Assembly: GCF_002196855.1 (NCBI RefSeq) | Contig: NZ_NIPW01000004.1 | Span: 124,001 to 188,000, forward strand | DNA from: Haematobacter genomosp. 1 | GTDB lineage: Bacteria; Pseudomonadota; Alphaproteobacteria; Rhodobacterales; Rhodobacteraceae | DNA length: 64,000 nt | Reading direction: 5' to 3' | In this document: positions 59,562 through 64,000 of the stretch, piece after piece | How positions within the stretch are numbered: position 1 is the first letter of the stretch | Layout: each line of letters starts with the position of its first letter | The notes under the pieces: generated by a model | The model's input: the letters and a program-made list of their open reading frames with translations, nothing else | Told to the model about the DNA's origin: nothing | The model's database searches: none | Program-made: the position numbers and the translations under genes

Positions 59562-61502
59562 TCATCGAGGCTTCCTGTTCTTCACCCAGATCTCCCTATC
59601 AATCAGTGTCTGAAGATGCCGCGACAGGGCCGAGCGGTCCTCTCCCAGGTCACTGGCATCCTCGTGATGTCTTCTTCCGGCGCGTTCGACCGCCTCAGCG
59701 GCGCGACCGAGTCGCCATGTCAGCCCCTCGTCAACCACTCCGCCGAGGTCCTCCACAGCGTCCTCGATCTCTTTCCTGGCCCCGCGTCGCGCGTCTAGTT
59801 TGGCGAATTCCTCGGCCAGACACATCTCGGCCAGTTCAATATCGCCCGGATTGCGGATCGGGGGTGCGATGGTCACATGGCTTGAACTCCACAGTTTTTC
59901 AAGGGCGGGCGCGGCCTCGGAGGCTATTTTTGCCTGTATCCCTTCCGGTTCTGCCTGACTGTTGCGCAGGATTGCTATCCTCAGGGCACGATGATCCGGA
60001 GAGATCATCTCCGTCGCTTCCAGATCCGCCTCGAATCGCTCGATAAGTGCAGGATGTGTCAGGAGCGTTGCGAGAATCACCGCTTCCCGCAGCGAATCCT
60101 CTACCCCGTCCGCCGTCGCCAGCAGGGAGCGGCGGGTGGCCGGCGCCGGACCGACGGGCACTGCCGGTTTGCCCCGGCGGCTCTGCCCGCCGAATCGGCT
60201 GCGCGGAGCAACGGCCCCGCGCCCGAACAGGTCCTGTCGGAGGCGAGCGATCTCCTCGCCATAATGGCGGCGGAGCGAAGGGTCGCGGATCGTGCGCAGC
60301 ACTTCGCGCAGACGCTTGTCCAGCGCGGCGCGGCGCTCGGGGCTGTCGAAGACGTGGCCTTCGGTTTCCCGCCGCCACAGCAGGCTCACCATCGGTTCGG
60401 CCCGGTCGATGACCCGCTGCATCGCGCCGCGGCCCTCGGCGCGGATCAGATCGTCGGGGTCGCGCCCTTCGGGAAGCAGGGCGAACCGCAGGCTCTTGCC
60501 TGCCTCCAGAAGCGGCAGGGCCAAGTCCACCACACGAAGCGCCGCGCGAATCCCGGCCTTGTCGCCGTCCAGCGCCACCACCGGCTCATCGGCAATCCGC
60601 CATAGAAGGCGGAGCTGGTCCTCCGTCACTGCCGTTCCCAGCGGCGCCACCGCCGCGCCGAAACCCGCCTCCGACAGCGCGATGACATCCATGTAGCCTT
60701 CGGCGACCAGAAGGGTGTTGCCCTTCCCCGCCGCCTCCCGCGCCGGCCCGATGTTGTAGAGCGTCCGCCCCTTGTCGAAGAGCGGCGTTTCCGGCGAGTT
60801 CAGGTATTTCGCCCGCGCGTTCGGATCCAACGCCCTTCCGCCGAAGGCGATGCACCGCCCCCGTGCATCCCTGATCGGGAACATGATGCGCCCCCGGAAC
60901 CGGTCGTAGGGGGTGCCCCCGTCATCCGGCGCGATGGCCAGCCCGGCCTCCACGATCCGCTGCGGCGCGATGCCCGCGCCCGTCAGATGCGACCAGAGCG
61001 CCGTCCGGCTGTCCGGCGCATAACCGATGCCGAACCGCTCCCGCCCCGCCATGTCGAGCCCGCGCCGATCCAGATAGTCGCGCGCCGCAGTCCCTGCCCC
61101 GCCCGCAAGCTGCAGCCGGTAAAAGCGTACGGACGCCTCCATCACCTCTACCAGCCCGGAGCGGAGATCCGCGCGCTCCTGCTCTCCGGCGGTGCGCTGG
61201 GGCATGGGCATGCCGGCTTCGCGCGCAAGGATTTCGACGGCTTCGATAAAGCCGACGTTCTCCGTCTCCTTGACGAAGGTGATCACATCGCCTTTCGCGT
61301 GGCAGCCGAAACAGTAGTAGAAGCCCTTGCGGTCATCGACGTGGAAGGAGGCGGACTTCTCCTGATGGAAAGGACAGGGCGCCCACATGTCACCCTTCCC
61401 CTGGTTGGACTTGCGCAGATCCCACGACACCTTGCGCCCGACCACCTGGGTCAGCGAAAGACGCGAGCGCAGTTCATCAAGGAAACCGGGGGGAAGACTC
61501 AT
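59562..61502 (-). CDS. dnaG: DNA primase
   Basis: A 646-residue primase. The N-terminal CHC2 zinc finger is [11 protein letters not shown]...CFGC; the Toprim core has [13 protein letters not shown] and VALDGDKAG; the C-terminal domain that contacts DnaB helicase is less conserved. I chose the ATG at 61502 ([15 protein letters not shown]), the usual family start; the frame extends to 61538. Followed by rpoD. The glutamate dehydrogenase gene is divergent. Confidence 0.95.
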   Translation of the reverse strand: MSLPPGFLDELRSRLSLTQVVGRKVSWDLRKSNQGKGDMWAPCPFHQEKSASFHVDDRKGFYYCFGCHAKGDVITFVKETENVGFIEAVEILAREAGMPMPQRTAGEQERADLRSGLVEVMEASVRFYRLQLAGGAGTAARDYLDRRGLDMAGRERFGIGYAPDSRTALWSHLTGAGIAPQRIVEAGLAIAPDDGGTPYDRFRGRIMFPIRDARGRCIAFGGRALDPNARAKYLNSPETPLFDKGRTLYNIGPAREAAGKGNTLLVAEGYMDVIALSEAGFGAAVAPLGTAVTEDQLRLLWRIADEPVVALDGDKAGIRAALRVVDLALPLLEAGKSLRFALLPEGRDPDDLIRAEGRGAMQRVIDRAEPMVSLLWRRETEGHVFDSPERRAALDKRLREVLRTIRDPSLRRHYGEEIARLRQDLFGRGAVAPRSRFGGQSRRGKPAVPVGPAPATRRSLLATADGVEDSLREAVILATLLTHPALIERFEADLEATEMISPDHRALRIAILRNSQAEPEGIQAKIASEAAPALEKLWSSSHVTIAPPIRNPGDIELAEMCLAEEFAKLDARRGARKEIEDAVEDLGGVVDEGLTWRLGRAAEAVERAGRRHHEDASDLGEDRSALSRHLQTLIDREIWVKNRKPR

Positions 61503-61722
61503 CCGCCGATTATCCGGTGAACCGTCGTCTCTGTCCATGCCTCAGGCCCGATCGCGCCGGAGGGTAACGACCGTGTGGCGCGCGCAACCCGAACGGGGTG
61601 GGGCAACGCCCGAGAGGCGGCAAAAGCCACAGTATGCCCGGCGCGCCATTCTGCCGCTATCGACGCTACGTCACGCCATGCTAGATCCGCATGGACTCGC
61701 TGCGAAATCAGAAGGAATTCCA

Positions 61723-63153
61723 ATGGCGACCGCAGTCGAACCGAGCTTCCGCGATTCCGTCGATCTCATGTATGGGCGCGCCGTGAAGCTTCTCGATCTC
61801 TCCCCCGGGCTGGAGGAGAAGATCAGGGTCTGCAACTCCACTTATGTCGTCCGCTTCGGCGTGCGCCTGCGGGGGCAGATCCACACCTTCACCGGCTACA
61901 GGTCGGTGCATTCGGAGCATATGGAGCCGGTGAAGGGCGGCATCCGATATGCCCCCACCGTCAATCAGGACGAGGTGGAGGCGCTGGCCGCGCTGATGAC
62001 CTACAAATGCGCGCTGGTGCAGATCCCCTTTGGCGGCTCCAAGGGCGGGCTCTGCATCGACCCCCGCGAATGGGAGGAGCACGAGCTGGAGCGGATCACC
62101 CGCCGCTTCGCCTACGAACTCATCAAGCGCGACCTCATCAATCCGTCCCAGAACGTCCCCGCCCCCGACATGGGCACGGGAGAGCGGGAGATGGCGTGGA
62201 TCGCCGACCAGTATGCGCGGATGCATACCACCGACATCAACGCCGCCGCCTGTGTCACCGGCAAGCCTGTCCATGCGGGCGGTATTGCCGGGCGGGTGGA
62301 GGCGACAGGGCGCGGCGTGCAATACGCGCTCCGTGAATTCTTCCGCTACCCGGAGGATGTGCGGCGCGCGCATCTCTCCGGCGGGCTGGACGGCAAGCGG
62401 ATCATCGTCCAGGGCCTCGGCAACGTCGGCTTTCACGCCGCGCAGTTCCTGTCGCTGGAAGACGGCGCGAAGATCACCGGCATCATCGAGCGGGACGGTG
62501 CGATCTATTCGGAAGACGGGCTGGACGTGCTTTCCGTCAAGGAGTGGATCAGCCGGCAGGGCGGCGTGAAGGGCTATCCCTTCGCAACCTTCATCAGCGA
62601 CGGATCCAAGCTTCTGGAGACGGAGTGCGATATCCTGATCCCCGCCGCGATGGAGGGCGTCATCAATCTCGACAATGCCGCGCAGGTGAAAGCGCCCCTG
62701 ATCGTCGAGGCTGCGAACGGCCCGATCACCGCGGGGGCGGACGAAATCCTTCGGCAGAAGGGCGTCGTGATCCTGCCCGACATGTATGCCAATGCCGGCG
62801 GGGTCACGGTGTCCTATTTCGAATGGGTCGGGAACCTTTCGCACATCAAGTTCGGCCGGATGGAACGGCGGCAGGAGGAGGCGCGTCACCGTCTGCTCGT
62901 CGATGAGCTTGAGCGGCTCGCCGCGGACAAGGGCCTGGACTGGACGCTGTCGCCCGGCTTCAAGGAGCAGTATCTCCGCGGCGCGGGAGAGATCGAGCAT
63001 GTGCGCTCGGGTCTCGATGACACGATGCGCGAGGCTTACCAGTCCATGCGCGAGATCTGGAACGGGCGCGGCGATGTGCATGATCTCCGCATGGCGGCCT
63101 ACATGGTCGCGATCGGGCGGGTCGCGACGGCCTATCGCTCCAAGGGTCTGTGA
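61723..63153 (+). CDS. gdhA: Glutamate dehydrogenase (Glu/Leu/Phe/Val family)
   Basis: A 476-residue NAD(P)-dependent dehydrogenase interconverting glutamate and 2-oxoglutarate. The substrate domain has KGGIRYAPTVNQDEVEALA and the catalytic-Lys region IPFGGSKGGLCIDP; PAPDMGTGEREM is also conserved; the Rossmann loop is VQGLGNVGFHAAQF. The C-terminus is longer than in the clostridial enzyme. AAGGA lies 8 nt before the ATG. The 220 bases to divergent dnaG contain no gene. Coenzyme preference cannot be told from sequence alone. Confidence 0.93.
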   Translation: MATAVEPSFRDSVDLMYGRAVKLLDLSPGLEEKIRVCNSTYVVRFGVRLRGQIHTFTGYRSVHSEHMEPVKGGIRYAPTVNQDEVEALAALMTYKCALVQIPFGGSKGGLCIDPREWEEHELERITRRFAYELIKRDLINPSQNVPAPDMGTGEREMAWIADQYARMHTTDINAAACVTGKPVHAGGIAGRVEATGRGVQYALREFFRYPEDVRRAHLSGGLDGKRIIVQGLGNVGFHAAQFLSLEDGAKITGIIERDGAIYSEDGLDVLSVKEWISRQGGVKGYPFATFISDGSKLLETECDILIPAAMEGVINLDNAAQVKAPLIVEAANGPITAGADEILRQKGVVILPDMYANAGGVTVSYFEWVGNLSHIKFGRMERRQEEARHRLLVDELERLAADKGLDWTLSPGFKEQYLRGAGEIEHVRSGLDDTMREAYQSMREIWNGRGDVHDLRMAAYMVAIGRVATAYRSKGL

Positions 63154-63171
63154 TCCTGCAAGGGCGGTAGT

Positions 63172-63780
63172 TCAGGAGTTGGGGGCGTTCATCGCCCCCA
63201 CTGTTCCATGGGCCAGCCCGGTGTAAAGCCGGGTGACGCCTTCCCTGCTCAACCGTCCGCCAGAGCGATACCAAGTGTTGACCCCTGTCAGCATCGCGAT
63301 GAGCGCAAGCGTGGTGACACGCGTATCGGCGATACGAAAGACCCCGGCCCTTACGCCTTCGGACAGGATCGCTTCCAGGGCATCCTCATATCGGCGGCGC
63401 AGGCCCTCTATCAGTGCGAAGTTCGCCGGCTCCAGACTGCGGAGTTCCATGTAGGAGACGAAAACCGCTTCCGGGCGGTCGAGGTTGAAACGCAGGTGGA
63501 ACGCGACGAAGGCATCGAGTCGCGCGCGGGGATCACTCCCAAAGGGCGCTTCCCTCTCCCAGGCAGAGAGGATGTCCTGCATATGCGTATGCATGAGGTC
63601 GAACAGCAGGGTCTGCTTGTCAGGAGTGTAGAGATAGAGTGCACCCGCCTGCACACCCACCTCCGCCGCGATCCGCCGCATGGAGACGGCGGCATAGCCT
63701 TCGGCCGCGAAAAGACGCAGCGCGGCATCCTGCAAACGCTGGCGGGTGATGTCGGATCGGGAACCTGTCGTGCGCGCCAT
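63172..63780 (-). CDS. TetR-family transcriptional regulator
   Basis: A 202-residue repressor. The N-terminal helix-turn-helix reads RQRLQDAALRLFAAEGYAAVSMRRIAAEVGVQAGALYLYTPDKQTLLFDL; the ligand domain is generic. The ATG at 63780 is followed directly upstream by a perfect palindrome, a probable autoregulatory operator. The frame could start at 63816, but that would place the operator inside the gene. The regulated gene may lie beyond the right edge. Convergent with gdhA. Confidence 0.92.
   Translation of the reverse strand: MARTTGSRSDITRQRLQDAALRLFAAEGYAAVSMRRIAAEVGVQAGALYLYTPDKQTLLFDLMHTHMQDILSAWEREAPFGSDPRARLDAFVAFHLRFNLDRPEAVFVSYMELRSLEPANFALIEGLRRRYEDALEAILSEGVRAGVFRIADTRVTTLALIAMLTGVNTWYRSGGRLSREGVTRLYTGLAHGTVGAMNAPNS
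63180..63200. terminator. Possible gdhA terminator inside the tetR 3' end
   Basis: An 8-bp stem TGGGGGCG / CGCCCCCA with a TTCAT loop lies 26 nt past gdhA, within the last codons of the convergent tetR gene. No T-tract follows. Confidence 0.35.
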
Positions 63781-63792
63781 GCGTTCAGCCTT

Positions 63793-63812
63793 AACTGAAC
63801 AATCGTTCAGTT
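63793..63812. promoter_or_regulatory. Palindromic TetR operator
   Basis: AACTGAAC-AATC-GTTCAGTT is a perfect 8+8 inverted repeat 12 nt before the tetR start, the usual position and size for a TetR-family operator. It could also govern a gene rightward of the window. Confidence 0.75.
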
Positions 63813-63829
63813 CCAAGCCGATGCTGTGC

Positions 63830-63959
63830 CAGGTCTGCGTGGTCAGGTCTGCGTGGTCAGGTCTGCGTGGTCAGGTCTGCGCGGTCAGGTCTGCGCGGGC
63901 AGGTCTGCGCGGGCAGGTCTTCGCGATGTCGGGCCGGTGCGTGGTCAGGCCGGCGCGAT
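63830..63959. repeat. 14-bp tandem repeat, CAGGTCTGCGYGGK family
   Basis: Seven contiguous 14-base units (63830-63927): three CAGGTCTGCGTGGT, then CAGGTCTGCGCGGT, two CAGGTCTGCGCGGG and CAGGTCTTCGCGAT; more diverged copies, including CAGGCCGGCGCGAT at 63946, continue to 63959. The unit is not a multiple of three, so it is unlikely to encode protein. It starts 17 nt after the TetR operator and nearly reaches the window edge. Confidence 0.92.
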
Positions 63960-64000
63960 GACACGCCAATTCGCTGTCTGGCCGGCGGGATGGCAGACCG

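Noticed and set aside
63830-63959. CRISPR array
   Set aside because: 14-bp units are contiguous, too short and without spacers.

Overview
This 64 kb window is almost entirely ordinary chromosomal core sequence from a GC-rich alphaproteobacterium, most likely of the Rhodobacterales. The pointers are a circularly permuted two-piece tmRNA whose tag ends in NRAPVALAA, an F0 ATP synthase cluster with separate b and b' subunits and no F1 genes, a short ProRS without an editing insertion, an HdaA-type DnaA regulator, an IalB protein, a VPLPA-CTERM surface protein and a trgB-cysK pair like the one known from Rhodobacter sphaeroides. Species cannot be named from the sequence alone.

Layout. 1-8.7 kb: the 3' end of opgH, an AI-2E-family permease, then a minus-strand run trgB, cysK, mscS, kup. 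9-11 kb: a lone polyamine-type binding protein, a perfect (GAGACT)n hexamer array, and the permuted ssrA (tmRNA) gene with its own promoter. 11-18.5 kb: DUF1330 and alaS, a DUF488 protein, rlmN, ialB, a Rhizobium etli-type asparaginase and serB. 18.5-24.7 kb: a nuclease/phosphatase-fold protein, a phospholipase D family enzyme, eutBC, a VPLPA-CTERM protein and an HdeD-like membrane protein. 24.7-34 kb: proS-lolC-lolD on the minus strand, then perM-like permease, hdaA, ppk and ppx on the plus strand. 34-46.6 kb: small secreted protein, second EEP protein, DjlA-like co-chaperone, 5-formyl-THF cyclo-ligase, mgtE, guaD, a divergent polysaccharide deacetylase relative, trpG-trpD-ung, a PfkB kinase, GST, nth and an Ada-like methyltransferase. 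46.7-50 kb: an OmpA lipoprotein and the F0 operon atpI-B-E-X-F. 50-57.4 kb: an ArsR repressor, the operon nrdR-ribD-ribE-ribB(X)-ribH-nusB, and rmuC-yjbQ. 57.4-64 kb: dnaG-rpoD, glutamate dehydrogenase, and a TetR regulator with a perfect palindromic operator and a 14-bp tandem repeat upstream.

Functionally the window covers envelope upkeep (lolCD, opgH, cls-like enzyme, OmpA), polyphosphate turnover (ppk/ppx), riboflavin synthesis coupled to nrdR and nusB, translation (alaS, proS, rlmN, ssrA), replication and transcription initiation (dnaG, rpoD, hdaA), DNA repair (ung, nth, ada-like, rmuC) and ATP synthesis. Most neighbouring genes on one strand overlap by 4 nt or lie within a few bases, so translational coupling is widespread.

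No CRISPR array, prophage, insertion sequence, rRNA or tRNA was seen. I found no clear undescribed multi-gene system. The strongest anomalies are the 209-bp perfect hexamer repeat just upstream of ssrA, the decaying 14-bp repeat upstream of tetR, a pentapeptide repeat inside a deacetylase-like protein, a RibB whose GTP cyclohydrolase half has lost its zinc cysteines, and trpGD linked to ung without trpE or trpC.
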